A DNA stretch of 64,000 nt from Nonlabens sp. GTDB lineage: Bacteria > Bacteroidota > Bacteroidia > Flavobacteriales > Flavobacteriaceae. The stretch lies in contig NZ_JAGYKG010000001.1 of NCBI RefSeq assembly GCF_018401815.1, positions 496,001 through 560,000 on the forward strand, read 5' to 3'. Below the pieces are notes generated by a model that was not told where the DNA came from, did no database searches, and saw nothing but the letters and a program-made list of their open reading frames with translations. Below, in pieces: positions 9,650 through 18,182 of this stretch. The position numbers and the translations under genes are program-made. How positions within the stretch are numbered: position 1 is the first letter of the stretch; each line of letters opens with the position of its first letter.

Positions 9650-10702
9650 TTAATCGATAATCAACATAGCGTCTCCATAGGTACTGAATTTATAACCCTC
9701 TTTTAAAGCTACTTGATAAGCTTCATTTAGAAAATCATAACCTGCAAAGGCTGCGGCTTGCATCATCAAAGTAGACTTAGGATGATGAAAGTTAGTGATC
9801 ATGCTATTTGCTATGGTAAAAACATATGGAGGAAAAATAAATTTATTGGTCCATTCGTTAAATGTATTCAAATGGCCATCGCTACTCACAGCACTTTCTA
9901 ACGTACGCATGGTAGTTGTTCCTACAGCACAAACGTTTTTTCTAGTATCAATAGCGTGGTTGACAATATCACAAGTTTCTTGAGTGATAAAGGCTTGCTC
10001 GCTATCCATTTTGTGCTTAGATAGATCTTCTACTTCAACCGGAGCAAAGGTTCCTAGTCCTATGTGCATGGTTACAGCAGTTCTTTTGATTCCTTTAATT
10101 TCAAGTCTTTTTAATAGGTGTTTTGAAAAGTGAAGTCCAGCAACTGGTGCAGCTACAGCACCTTCTTTTTCTGCAAAAATAGTCTGGTAACGCTCCTCAT
10201 CTTCAGGCTCGACATCTCTATTTAACTCTTTAGGCAAAGGAGTTTCTCCTAATTCTTTAAGTGCTTGTCTGAATTCTTCATAACTACCGTCATAAAGAAA
10301 ACGCAACGTACGACCTCTAGAGGTAGTGTTATCGATCACCTCAGCCACTAGATTTTCATCCTCGCCAAAGTATAATTTATTTCCTATTCTTATTTTTCTA
10401 GCAGGATCTACAAGAACGTCCCACAATTTTGTCTCTGGATTTAATTCTCTAAGAAGAAAAACTTCTATTCTTGCCCCTGTTTTTTCTTTATTACCATATA
10501 ACCTAGCTGGGAAAACTTTGGTATCATTCATCACAAAGATGTCATCTTCATTAAAGTAATCGATAACGTCCTTGAACATTTTATGTTCAATTTCACCTGT
10601 TTTCCTGTGCAAAACCATCAACTTAGACTCGTCTCTGTTTTCTGCTGGATGTTGTGCGATGCGATCTTCTGGAAGCTCGTATCCAAATTGTGATAACTTC
10701 AT
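9650..10702 (-). CDS. queA: S-adenosylmethionine:tRNA ribosyltransferase-isomerase QueA
   Basis: The enzyme has 350 residues and makes epoxyqueuosine at tRNA position 34 by moving the ribosyl part of SAM onto preQ1-modified tRNA. The start [19 protein letters not shown] is the family signature, and [12 protein letters not shown] and [11 protein letters not shown] are conserved stretches. Length is normal. A promoter-like TTGACA...TATATTTG pair lies upstream (10726-10757), so queA is probably transcribed on its own, although aroA ends only 68 bases before it. Confidence 0.97.
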   Translation of the reverse strand: MKLSQFGYELPEDRIAQHPAENRDESKLMVLHRKTGEIEHKMFKDVIDYFNEDDIFVMNDTKVFPARLYGNKEKTGARIEVFLLRELNPETKLWDVLVDPARKIRIGNKLYFGEDENLVAEVIDNTTSRGRTLRFLYDGSYEEFRQALKELGETPLPKELNRDVEPEDEERYQTIFAEKEGAVAAPVAGLHFSKHLLKRLEIKGIKRTAVTMHIGLGTFAPVEVEDLSKHKMDSEQAFITQETCDIVNHAIDTRKNVCAVGTTTMRTLESAVSSDGHLNTFNEWTNKFIFPPYVFTIANSMITNFHHPKSTLMMQAAAFAGYDFLNEAYQVALKEGYKFSTYGDAMLIID

Positions 10703-10725
10703 TAATTCATTTTTATGATAAGCTG

Positions 10726-10757
10726 CAAATATACAATTTGAGCATAGGCCTTGTCAA
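10726..10757 (-). promoter_or_regulatory. Promoter of queA (TTGACA, 21-base gap from TTG, TATATTTG)
   Basis: A -33 element TTGACA and a -7 element TATATTTG lie on the minus strand 23 bases before the ATG. The spacing of 21 bases between TTG and the box fits the Bacteroidota consensus. It is the best two-part promoter in the window. Confidence 0.65.
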
Positions 10758-10769
10758 GTAAAAAGCGAG

Positions 10770-12062
10770 TTAAATTTCTGTAATACTTACATTTACCTTT
10801 TTAAGATCATTATAGAAGCTTTTATAACTCTTAGTGACGACCATAGCATCCTTAATAATCACATCGGTCTTCATAGAAAGTGGCGCAAAAGACATTGCCA
10901 TTCTATGATCTTTGTAAGTATCTACCACCACCTCTTTATGAAAAGCTGTTGGAGATGTAAAATGTAGTTGTATGGAATGATCTGTTGTTTTTATGACGCT
11001 TTCGCGAAAGCGGGATCCCACTAACTTCATAGCCTCTATACGGTCTGTCTCTTTTATTTTAAGCGTGTGTAAGCCTGTTAAATGAGCATTAACTCCCAAT
11101 CCTATGCAAGTTGCAAATACAGTTTGCGCTTGATCTGGCTCGTTAGTCAGGTCCAGCATGACGGTATCTGGCAACTGCTGGTCCACTTTAATGAGCTGGA
11201 CTCCTTTTGTATCAAAAGCAGTTGTGACACCAAGTGGTTTGTAAATAGAGACCAGTTCGCTATCTCCCTGTAAGGAGTCTTTCTTGTAAAAAGACAGATG
11301 CATTTTATAACCCGGCTCTTGCATGGCTACCCAACTGTACCAATACCCAGCGCTACTCCAATCGCTTTCCACCCTAGCCTCCTCTAAAGCAGTTTGTAAA
11401 AGTGGCTGTACTTGAACCACTTCATTGGTGATCTCTAACTCTTTATTATTGGCAGACCTCTTCATTACCGTGGTGATCGATTCAAAGCTGATGCTGACAC
11501 CTAGTTGTTTTAGAATATCTATGGTCATCTCTAGATAAGGTCTAGAGGTGAGTTGATCATAGATGTTGAGTTCTAACCCATTTTCAAAGCTAGGTGCCAC
11601 CAGTAATAAAGCGGTTAAAAATTGACTGGAAACACTTCCGTCTATAGAAAGTTTGCCTCCTTTTATTTTTTTACCTTTTATTTTTAAAGGAGGAAAACCT
11701 TCCTTTTCTAGATAAGAAATATCGGCCCCTAATTTATTGAGAGCCTCTACTAGTATGCCTATGGGGCGCTGTTTCATACGATCGCTTCCCGTAAGTGTAA
11801 TCTCTCTTCCTTCTTGAATGGCAAAAAAAGCGGTTCCAAAACGCATTGCCGTACCCGCATGACCTATGTCTAGAACAGCGTCCTGACTTTGAAGCACCTG
11901 GCTTAAGTGGTCGCTATCATCACTGTCCGATAGGTTTTGAATGTTAAAATTTTTATAAAGCGCCTGAAGGATCAACCAGCGATTGCTTTCACTTTTAGAA
12001 CCAGAAATTAGGAGCTCTATGTTGCTTTTAGGCGAGGATACTTGAGACAATCTTACATCCAT
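10770..12062 (-). CDS. aroA: 3-phosphoshikimate 1-carboxyvinyltransferase (EPSP synthase)
   Basis: EPSP synthase of 430 residues, step six of the shikimate pathway. Visible motifs are SGSKSESNRWLIL near the N-terminus, DIGHAGTAMRFGTAFFA (the LDxGNAGTAxR equivalent), DGSVSSQFLTALLL, and the C-terminal IKETDRIEAM and YKDHRMAMSFAPL. The TGTAMR and SSQF elements support catalysis. The start lies 3 bases past the mazG stop, so translation is probably coupled. One copy of the CTTTCGCGAAAG palindrome sits inside, coding for SRFRESV. Confidence 0.96.
   Translation of the reverse strand: MDVRLSQVSSPKSNIELLISGSKSESNRWLILQALYKNFNIQNLSDSDDSDHLSQVLQSQDAVLDIGHAGTAMRFGTAFFAIQEGREITLTGSDRMKQRPIGILVEALNKLGADISYLEKEGFPPLKIKGKKIKGGKLSIDGSVSSQFLTALLLVAPSFENGLELNIYDQLTSRPYLEMTIDILKQLGVSISFESITTVMKRSANNKELEITNEVVQVQPLLQTALEEARVESDWSSAGYWYSWVAMQEPGYKMHLSFYKKDSLQGDSELVSIYKPLGVTTAFDTKGVQLIKVDQQLPDTVMLDLTNEPDQAQTVFATCIGLGVNAHLTGLHTLKIKETDRIEAMKLVGSRFRESVIKTTDHSIQLHFTSPTAFHKEVVVDTYKDHRMAMSFAPLSMKTDVIIKDAMVVTKSYKSFYNDLKKVNVSITEI
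10998..11013. repeat. CTTTCGCGAAAG palindrome, copy 2 (inside aroA)
   Basis: A perfect 16-base palindrome, read on the coding strand as RFRES. Confidence 0.9.
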
Positions 12063-12065
12063 CAG

Positions 12066-12395
12066 TTAAGATTTTATTTTGGAATTATTGTGATGCCTGT
12101 CGTGATCGCGCTCGGTTTTTATTTGAAGTTTTTTATGAAACGCGGCTTCCAGATCTGTGCCTGTTTGATTAGCGAGGCAAAGCACGACAAACATAACATC
12201 TGCCAGCTCTTCTCCAAGATCCTTGTTTTTGTCGCTCTCTTTTTCACTTTGCTCTCCATAACGTCGGGCAATAATACGCGCTACTTCCCCTACCTCTTCG
12301 GTAAGCTGTGCCATATTAGTGAGTTCGTTAAAATAACGCACTCCATGGTTTTTAATCCACTCGTCAACTTGTTCTTGTGATTTTTTTATGCTCAT
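12066..12395 (-). CDS. MazG-like nucleotide pyrophosphohydrolase
   Basis: Small protein of 109 residues with one MazG-type four-helix domain. The metal-binding signatures EEVGEVARIIARR and EELADVMFVVLCLA (the ExxE...ExxD pattern) are present. Members hydrolyse NTP or dNTP to NMP and PPi and act as house-cleaning enzymes. The tail is Lys/His-rich. It is followed at 3 bases by aroA and lies in the conserved tRNA/aromatic gene block. Confidence 0.9.
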   Translation of the reverse strand: MSIKKSQEQVDEWIKNHGVRYFNELTNMAQLTEEVGEVARIIARRYGEQSEKESDKNKDLGEELADVMFVVLCLANQTGTDLEAAFHKKLQIKTERDHDRHHNNSKIKS

Positions 12396-12420
12396 GTTAG
12401 ATTTTTCTGAGAACTATTTA

Positions 12421-12546
12421 TTAGGTCACTGCATTGGCATTTACTGTTAATTCATCTGGAATGGTGGAAGATTGAAATCACTCCTCTTGTGATAAAGCTA
12501 CCGGAACTAGTATCAGACAAACCGCTAAAACAGTACTTTTTTTCAT
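12421..12546 (-). pseudogene. Relic of a secreted DUF3857-type protein
   Basis: From an ATG at 12546 the frame encodes a complete signal peptide (MKKSTVLAVCLILVPVALSQ) and Glu-Glu, then a TGA. In the same frame it continues as TIPDELTVNANAVT up to a TAA. The segment PxxLxxNANAV resembles the first conserved stretch of DUF3857 transglutaminase-associated proteins. Everything after it is missing, so this is a stub left by a large deletion plus a stop. The family match rests on about 14 residues. Confidence 0.5.
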
Positions 12547-12616
12547 ACTACCTCAAAGAACGTAAATTTTGAGGTACTTTCAATCAAAATTACCTTTTGA
12601 TCAGCCAAAAAATAGC

Positions 12617-13066
12617 TTACTTGCTTTTACTATCTAATACAATAGTCACAGGACCGTCATTGATCAATTGTACTTTCATATCAGCTCCAAATATTCCTGT
12701 AACTATTTCCTTGTTCAGCTTTCGCGAAAGTGTGTTGATAAAAGCATCGTACAATGGCACGGCTACCTCTGGCCTGGCAGCCTCTATATAGCTAGGACGG
12801 TTGCCTTTTTTTGTGTTGGCAAATAAGGTAAACTGGGAAATGACTAAGACCTCTGCATCTAAGTCTTGAACACTTAAATTCATCTGGCCATTTGCATCAG
12901 AAAAAATTCTCATACCTGCTGTTTTACCCACCAGCCAGTCGATGTCTTCCTGAGCGTCTTCATGGGTAACGCCTAATAATATAAGTAAGCCGTTTTTAAT
13001 GGCTCCATGAACACTTCCATCTATAGTTACACTTGCTTCACTAACTCGTTGAACAACTATTCTCAC
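12617..13066 (-). CDS. dtd: D-aminoacyl-tRNA deacylase
   Basis: Enzyme of 149 residues that removes D-amino acids from tRNA. Both signature motifs are present: SQFTLFA (about residue 80) and NDGPVT near the C-terminus. It starts with GTG at 13066, overlapping the rsgA stop by four bases (GTGA), so the pair is translationally coupled. A palindrome copy lies inside and encodes TLSRKL. Confidence 0.96.
   Translation of the reverse strand: MRIVVQRVSEASVTIDGSVHGAIKNGLLILLGVTHEDAQEDIDWLVGKTAGMRIFSDANGQMNLSVQDLDAEVLVISQFTLFANTKKGNRPSYIEAARPEVAVPLYDAFINTLSRKLNKEIVTGIFGADMKVQLINDGPVTIVLDSKSK
12719..12730. repeat. CTTTCGCGAAAG palindrome, copy 3 (inside dtd)
   Basis: A 12-base perfect core. The outermost pair has drifted (GC on one side, TG on the other). 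It is read as LSRKL on the coding strand, a different frame from copy 2. Confidence 0.85.
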
Positions 13067-14070
13067 GGCTGTATTTGATGTTTATCCTGACGGTAATTAT
13101 CTTCATCACCTTTGATGATTTGTACATAACTCTCATAACGGCTCAATACCATATCGCCCTGTTCTACCGCCTCTTTTACGGCACATTTAGGTTCTTCTAC
13201 ATGCATGCAATTGTGAAATTTACATTGCTGCTTCAACTCGTGAATTTCAGGGAAGTAATCGCCTATTTCCTCTTTTTCCATATCTACTACACCAAAGCCT
13301 TTGACACCAGGTGTATCGATCAAGCGTGCGCCAAAGTCCAAATCAAACATCTCTGCAAACGTAGTAGTATGTTGTCCCTGCTTGTGTTGTTCTGATATTT
13401 GCTTGGTTTTTAACTGCAATCCAGGCTGCACCGCATTAGCTAGGGTGCTTTTTCCAGCCCCACTATGACCGGCAAACATGCTGGTCTTGCCTGTCATCTT
13501 TTCTTTAATGATATCTATATTCTTCCCCGTCTCAGCACTTATGGCTATACATTCATAACCTATGGATTTATAAAGACTCATCAAGTACCTTACCTCATCC
13601 AGCTCTGTCATAGTTAGTAATTCTTCTCCAGTTTCTGGATCGATCATGACAGCGCCTTGATCATCGTTATAGGTGTCTACTTTGTTAAAGGCAAGTACTA
13701 CAGGAATATGATAAGCCTCTGCAGTGACTAGGACTCGATCTATAAAGGAAGTAAAGGTAGGCGGATTGTTTAAGGTGACCAGTAAAAAAACCTGATCTAC
13801 ATTTGCCGCAATAATATGGGTTTGCTTGGATAAATTCACCGACTTCCTGACGATGTAATTGTCGCGCTCATGAATCACATTGATGATTCCTATTTCTTCG
13901 TCTCCTTTTTTCTCAATTTCAAAATCTACCTCATCCCCTACAGCAACAGGATTGGTGCTTTTAATTCCTTGTAAACGGAATTTACCCTTAATCCTACAGG
14001 AGTAAAATGCCCCGTCGGTACCTTTTACTTCATACCAACTTCCAGTAGATCTATATACGGTTCCAGTCAT
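13063..14070 (-). CDS. rsgA: Ribosome small subunit-dependent GTPase A
   Basis: Circularly permuted GTPase that checks late 30S maturation. An N-terminal OB fold ([14 protein letters not shown]) is followed by the permuted G domain: NKVD (G4) precedes [12 protein letters not shown] (G1) and DTPGVKGFG (G3). A C-terminal zinc knuckle has C..CKFHNCMH...C. The frame is open from a TTG at 14100, but that codon lies in the -7 box, and the ATG at 14070 gives the normal N-terminus. It is coupled to dtd. Confidence 0.96.
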   Translation of the reverse strand: MTGTVYRSTGSWYEVKGTDGAFYSCRIKGKFRLQGIKSTNPVAVGDEVDFEIEKKGDEEIGIINVIHERDNYIVRKSVNLSKQTHIIAANVDQVFLLVTLNNPPTFTSFIDRVLVTAEAYHIPVVLAFNKVDTYNDDQGAVMIDPETGEELLTMTELDEVRYLMSLYKSIGYECIAISAETGKNIDIIKEKMTGKTSMFAGHSGAGKSTLANAVQPGLQLKTKQISEQHKQGQHTTTFAEMFDLDFGARLIDTPGVKGFGVVDMEKEEIGDYFPEIHELKQQCKFHNCMHVEEPKCAVKEAVEQGDMVLSRYESYVQIIKGDEDNYRQDKHQIQP

Positions 14071-14097
14071 TAATTGAGTTGTGTGTTCTTCATCAAA

Positions 14098-14105
14098 CAA
14101 AATTA
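14098..14105 (-). promoter_or_regulatory. -7 box of rsgA
   Basis: TAATTTTG matches TAnnTTTG and lies 27 bases before the ATG, directly after the aroG terminator. Confidence 0.5.
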
Positions 14106-14136
14106 AGGTTTTTAGAGGTAGTAGAGGGTTTGAAAA

Positions 14137-14171
14137 TAAAAAGGGGCAGAATTAATTCTGCCCCTTTTTGT
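14137..14171 (-). terminator. Terminator of the DAHP synthase/chorismate mutase gene
   Basis: A perfect stem GGGGCAGAATT/AATTCTGCCCC with A- and T-runs on either side, starting 12 bases after the stop codon. Confidence 0.9.
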
Positions 14172-14182
14172 AATTCTAATAA

Positions 14183-15265
14183 TTAATTATTGATCACCTT
14201 TTCTTGGTGTATAATAGATTCTTGATGCACCGCTTTAAAAACTCGGAGAATAAACTCTTCACTTAATCCGTGTTCTTCACCAGCAAGTATCATCTTACCT
14301 AGAATCTCATTCCATCTTTTGGATTGTAAAACAGCTACGTTACGTTCTTTTTTCAACGCGCCAATCGCATCTGCAGTTTTCATTCTCTTACCTAATGTTT
14401 CAATAATAGTATTGTCAATCACATCTATTTGAGCTCTTAAAACACCTAATTTAGACTGGTATCCAGCTTCATCATCTTGCTCTTTTCTAATGCGTAAATC
14501 TTTAAAAATTTGCATCAAGGCGGTTGGTGTTACTTGTTGAGCGGCATCGCTCCAAGCGTTATCTGGATCATAATGTGTTTCAATCATCAAACCGTCAAAA
14601 TTTAAGTCGAGAGCGGTTTGAGAAACTTCAAGAATCATATCTCTTTTTCCAGTAATATGCGAAGGATCACAAATCAATGGAATATCTGGATAACGCGTCT
14701 GGAAATCTACCGCTATTTGCCATTCTGGATTGTTGCGGTATTTTGATTTATCATAGGTAGAAAAGCCTCTATGGATCACCCCTAATTTTTTAATATTTGC
14801 TGTATGCAACCGCTCCACAGCTCCAATCCACAAGGCCAAATCAGGATTAACTGGGTTTTTTACCAGCACTACCTTATCCGTTCCTTGTAACGCATCAGCA
14901 ATTTCTTGAACGATAAATGGACTAACGGTAGATCGAGCACCTATCCATAAAAGATCGATGTCGTGTTTTAAGGCTAGCTCTACATGAGCTCGGTTGGCTA
15001 CTTCAGTGGCGGTTAAAAGACCTGTTTCTGCTTTGGCCTTTTGCAACCATTTAAGCCCCATCGCTCCAACTCCTTCAAAGTTTCCTGGACGTGTTCTGGG
15101 CTTCCATATTCCTGCACGTAAATAAGTAACGTCTGTATCTTTTAATTCATGTGCAATTTTAAGCACTTGGCTTTCCGTTTCTGCGCTGCATGGTCCAGCA
15201 ATAACTATGGGATGCTCCAGTTGGTGAGCGTCTAACCAGGTTCTGAATTCCTTCTTATTTTCCAT
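14183..15265 (-). CDS. aroG: Bifunctional 3-deoxy-7-phosphoheptulonate synthase / chorismate mutase type II
   Basis: Fusion of 360 residues. The N-terminal ~265 residues form a DAHP synthase of the KDO8P-synthase-like class (IAGPCSAETE, RAGIWKPRTRPGNFEGVG, CDPSHITGKRD). The C-terminal ~90 residues are an AroQ chorismate mutase (LGVLRAQIDVIDNTIIETLGKRM...AIGALKKE). It catalyses both the entry step of the shikimate pathway and chorismate to prephenate. The enzymes that would use prephenate (tyrA, pheA) are decayed directly upstream. A C-terminal mutase domain is commonly the feedback-sensing part. Confidence 0.95.
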   Translation of the reverse strand: MENKKEFRTWLDAHQLEHPIVIAGPCSAETESQVLKIAHELKDTDVTYLRAGIWKPRTRPGNFEGVGAMGLKWLQKAKAETGLLTATEVANRAHVELALKHDIDLLWIGARSTVSPFIVQEIADALQGTDKVVLVKNPVNPDLALWIGAVERLHTANIKKLGVIHRGFSTYDKSKYRNNPEWQIAVDFQTRYPDIPLICDPSHITGKRDMILEVSQTALDLNFDGLMIETHYDPDNAWSDAAQQVTPTALMQIFKDLRIRKEQDDEAGYQSKLGVLRAQIDVIDNTIIETLGKRMKTADAIGALKKERNVAVLQSKRWNEILGKMILAGEEHGLSEEFILRVFKAVHQESIIHQEKVINN

Positions 15266-15345
15266 TTTCTATTCCTTTCAGTATCGTTTTAATTCTATTT
15301 ATTTGTTCCATATCATTAAATATGGCACTGTGATCGTCTTTTTTA

Positions 15346-15361
15346 CGCTTTCGCGAAAGCG
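15346..15361. repeat. CTTTCGCGAAAG palindrome, copy 4 (intergenic)
   Basis: A perfect 16-base palindrome between the tyrA relic and the DAHP synthase gene. Confidence 0.9.
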
Positions 15362-15371
15362 ATACAAATTC

Positions 15372-15880
15372 TCAATATAGCCCTCCCGACTCGTTAAAGC
15401 ATGCTTCTATATTCTTTGCAAATATAGGCGCCCAAGTGGTCAGCAAACGCTTTGCTATTGAAAAGATGCATTCAAAACCACTGCTGTCCGAATCAAAGAA
15501 ATCCCGTTCATTTTTTCCTCCTACAGCAACGTCTTCCCCAGCATAAACTGGATTGTCAGATAATACAACAATAGGCTGATCGCAAATCGCTCGTGTGATG
15601 CACCACAATTGCATCGTCAGAGGTTCAAAAACCAGTTTTGAAATTCCCTGCAAGTTAAAAGAGGTTTTCTCTACCTCACATACAATTATGGTTTTCTTGA
15701 CAAATAAAATTGGATCTTGCCTTTTCTAGTGGAGGAACATCAGTGCCAGAAATGGGATGTGCTAGAAAAAATTGCCATTTGTTTTTATGAGGTGCTACCC
15801 CTTCACTGATAGCTTCTTTGTTAGCCCCTAAAGCTTTCAGCTATCCCCTCTAGTACCCGAGTTAATAAACCTAAGGCACC
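15372..15880 (-). pseudogene. tyrA: Decayed prephenate dehydrogenase (tyrA)
   Basis: Two frames hold recognisable pieces. Upstream (about 15830-15740) the segment ANKEAISEGV...FFLAHPISGTD resembles the TyrA loop with the conserved HPIxGT. After a frameshift, IIVCEVEKTSFNLQ and then NERDFFDSDSSGFECIFSIA and WAPIFAKN match the TyrA C-terminal helices. The middle (the His-rich YVSHLSH region) is garbled, and the NAD-binding N-terminus is only faintly visible up to about 15910. The position just upstream of the DAHP synthase fusion is where tyrA sits in related flavobacteria. The identification is from memory of family motifs. Confidence 0.75.
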
Positions 15881-15987
15881 TATCTCAGCATTGAGAATAG
15901 GTTTACGCAATAAGCGCCTGTTTTTTTACCTGACCCAGCTTTATTGCCAAGTAATCTACTGAAACCCTATGCTGTCTTTTGCCTGTT

Positions 15988-16330
15988 TTAGGATAGTTGA
16001 AGTGATTTATAAATACCTTATACCTTCAAAAATTCTGCGAGAATCCCTCTTTCTAATTGCGCTGCCTCAAATGCAGCGAGGTCTTGAAAATCTAGATCTG
16101 AACAAAGGAAGTAAAAAAGGGGGCTCAATGAATAGGTGGCGGTTGTATTTTAAAAAGTGTGCTATCCAAGCCAGCCAATGCGGTGAAGCGCTTTCCCAAA
16201 TTTCCTGGATCATGCCCAGATGTCAAATGAATAGTCGCCTTATTGTTAACTATATTTTCAATTATTAGCATACCGGCCTTCCTTGCATAAGTTAACCTAC
16301 ATACGTACCAGAAATAAGTTGTTGTACTCA
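15988..16330 (-). pseudogene. pheA: Decayed prephenate dehydratase (pheA), C-terminal ACT part
   Basis: NNKATIHLTSGHDPGNLGK and LDSTLFKIQPPPI match the regulatory ACT domain of PheA (family pattern: NKAS...GSL...L.KIQS.PI). After a frameshift the next frame reads FLCSDLDFQDLAAFEAAQ...LAEFLKV, a stop, then GIYKSLQLS. This matches the ACT end (FYVDLEF... and FLGxYK). The catalytic PDT domain is absent. No clear piece of the aminotransferase that usually lies between pheA and tyrA was seen. Confidence 0.7.
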
Positions 16331-16436
16331 TCAATTACAACTAAAATAAAATAGAATTTTATAAATATCTCAATTTTCGGAGCCATTTATAGGAGATTTA
16401 GAGCCCTATAATTATAGCAGCTTAAAGCTGTGTTCT

Positions 16437-16452
16437 CGCTTTCGCGAAAGCG
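16437..16452. repeat. CTTTCGCGAAAG palindrome, copy 5 (upstream of gldA)
   Basis: A perfect 16-base palindrome whose end is 36 bases before the gldA -7 box. Confidence 0.9.
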
Positions 16453-16488
16453 GCTCAAAAAACAGATAGTAACATACTTACATTTCTT

Positions 16489-16496
16489 ATCTTTAC
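16489..16496 (+). promoter_or_regulatory. -7 box of gldA, 4 bases from the ATG
   Basis: TATCTTTA is a TAnnTTTG variant. The ATG follows after 4 bases, suggesting a leaderless transcript. Confidence 0.45.
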
Positions 16497-16500
16497 CCCA

Positions 16501-17412
16501 ATGTCTATAGAAGTAACCACCATATCCAAATATTACGGACAGCAAAAAGCGCTGGACGAAGTTAGTTTTTCCATCAAAGCTGGAGAAATAGTAGGTTTCT
16601 TAGGCCCTAATGGAGCAGGGAAATCTACGATGATGCGCATTTTAACTACTTATTTAAACGCTGATGAGGGAAGCGCAACAGTAAACGGTCATGATGTTAT
16701 CCAGGAGCAACGCCAGGTGCAAAAGTCCATAGGATACTTACCAGAGAACAATCCGCTGTATCCAGATATGTATGTAAGGGAATACCTTACTTTTAGCGCA
16801 GAGGTTTATAAAGTAACCGATTCTAAAAAACGCATTGATGAAGTTATAAAAGAAACTGGACTGAATTCTCATGTAGGTAAAAAGATTCAAGAACTTTCTA
16901 AAGGATACAAACAACGTGTAGGACTTGCAAATGCACTGTTGCACCGACCTAAAGTATTAATTCTAGACGAGCCCACTACAGGCCTTGACCCCAATCAACT
17001 GGTAGAAATACGCCAGCTGATTAGAAAAGTAGGTGAAAACACGACCATTTTACTCTCTACCCACATCATGCAAGAAGTAGAAGCCATGTGCGATCGAGTG
17101 ATCATTATCAATAAAGGAAAAATAGTCGCAGATGATTATTTAAAGAACCTTAAAAGTGAGGCGGCTCAATTGATTGAAGTAGAATTTGACTATAAAGTAG
17201 AGCCTGAATTGTTACAGCAAATTGATCGGGTAAGAGAAGTTACAGATCTTATCCACTCCCCTGGGTTTATTTACAGCTTGCGATTTGAAACAAAAGAAGA
17301 CATGCGTAGTGCCGTGTTTGACTTTGCACATGATCATGAATTGAAGATCTTATCGCTTAATAAGAGAAATAAGAATCTGGAGACGATGTTTACGGAGTTG
17401 ACGAAAGAGTAG
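16501..17412 (+). CDS. gldA: Gliding-motility-type ABC transporter ATP-binding protein GldA
   Basis: ABC ATPase of 303 residues with Walker A GPNGAGKST, Q-loop, signature LSKGYKQRVGLA, Walker B VLILDEPTTGLDP and the switch LLSTHIMQEVEAM. The start MSIEVTTISKYYGQQKALD and the C-terminal extension match GldA, which works with the membrane proteins GldF and GldG. Those partners are not in the window. GldA is required for gliding in some flavobacteria but also present in non-gliding species. A general ABC exporter subunit is the alternative. Confidence 0.9.
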   Translation: MSIEVTTISKYYGQQKALDEVSFSIKAGEIVGFLGPNGAGKSTMMRILTTYLNADEGSATVNGHDVIQEQRQVQKSIGYLPENNPLYPDMYVREYLTFSAEVYKVTDSKKRIDEVIKETGLNSHVGKKIQELSKGYKQRVGLANALLHRPKVLILDEPTTGLDPNQLVEIRQLIRKVGENTTILLSTHIMQEVEAMCDRVIIINKGKIVADDYLKNLKSEAAQLIEVEFDYKVEPELLQQIDRVREVTDLIHSPGFIYSLRFETKEDMRSAVFDFAHDHELKILSLNKRNKNLETMFTELTKE

Positions 17413-17433
17413 CTGTGAGTTTGTGAGTTAAAA

Positions 17434-17838
17434 TTAAAAAAGCACTTCTTCTGGAGCAAATACAGGAATGGTGGAGTGTTTAAAACCTTTTAAATCTCTT
17501 GTAATAATCCCGTTCATATCACTGATTCTCAAGGCACATTGAAACTGAATAGCATCTTCATAATCATTAATTTTTGATGAAACGGCAGTTTTTAGAACTA
17601 GTCTATCTGCTGGAATGATTTCTATAAAACCTAAAAGACCATTAATAATGTTTTTAGCGTTTTCAGTTCCTTCTGTTCTTGATGCTATATAATAAGTAGT
17701 TGAAATACTGATAGCCGAGGTATAAAATTTCCAGTTTTCAGATTTAGCCTTTTCAAATAACTTAACAGCATTTGTTCCAAAAGGCTCTCTTAATGTGATC
17801 AAATCAATAAGAACATTAGTATCTACGAAATATTTCAT
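17434..17838 (-). CDS. PIN-domain protein (VapC-type toxin)
   Basis: The protein has 134 residues. The start YFVDTNVLIDLI gives the first catalytic Asp. EDAIQFQCA and IITRDLKGF supply further acidic residues of the PIN ribonuclease pocket. It overlaps the upstream gene by 4 bases (ATGA), the classic antitoxin-toxin layout. It is probably an RNase toxin of a type II toxin-antitoxin module. Its target is unknown. It is convergent with gldA, with only 21 bases between them. Confidence 0.88.
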   Translation of the reverse strand: MKYFVDTNVLIDLITLREPFGTNAVKLFEKAKSENWKFYTSAISISTTYYIASRTEGTENAKNIINGLLGFIEIIPADRLVLKTAVSSKINDYEDAIQFQCALRISDMNGIITRDLKGFKHSTIPVFAPEEVLF

Positions 17839-18131
17839 TTCAAATATTTGGAATATCGTTCTTCCCTAATCTTCTCTCGGTCTCTAACATAATCAATATC
17901 TGCATCTACAGAGCCTGCAATACCTAGTAACCAATCTGGAATTAGAAATGGTGCATTATCAATTTGATCCTTTCCATAAACAGTTCCTGATTCACTGATT
18001 TGATTAGGGTTTGTTATTTTACTCAAATAACTCTCTATCAATTCAGAAAGGCTGCGACCAGTTTCTTTTGCATAAGTCTTTGCTCTTATTATTACTTCTT
18101 CGTCTATAGTGAGCGTCAATTTAGTTTTCAT
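17835..18131 (-). CDS. Antitoxin partner of the PIN protein (DUF6364/RHH-like)
   Basis: The protein has 98-99 residues. KLTLTIDEEVIIRAKTYAKE is a ribbon-helix-helix-like N-terminus as found in DUF6364 antitoxins (TKLTL.id..vi..aK.yA...g.SlS). The C-terminal half is acidic with a conserved-looking tail that would wrap the PIN toxin. Two consecutive ATGs (18134, 18131) are possible starts. It probably represses its own promoter, since such modules usually autoregulate. Confidence 0.82.
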   Translation of the reverse strand: MKTKLTLTIDEEVIIRAKTYAKETGRSLSELIESYLSKITNPNQISESGTVYGKDQIDNAPFLIPDWLLGIAGSVDADIDYVRDREKIREERYSKYLK

Positions 18132-18182
18132 CATACGTATCTTTAAATCAAAAATACGTATAATCTTATAAATACCTAAATA

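Noticed and set aside
12042..12380. 112-codon plus-strand frame opposite mazG
   Set aside because: Lies fully over the clear MazG-like gene. Composition is that of an antisense shadow.
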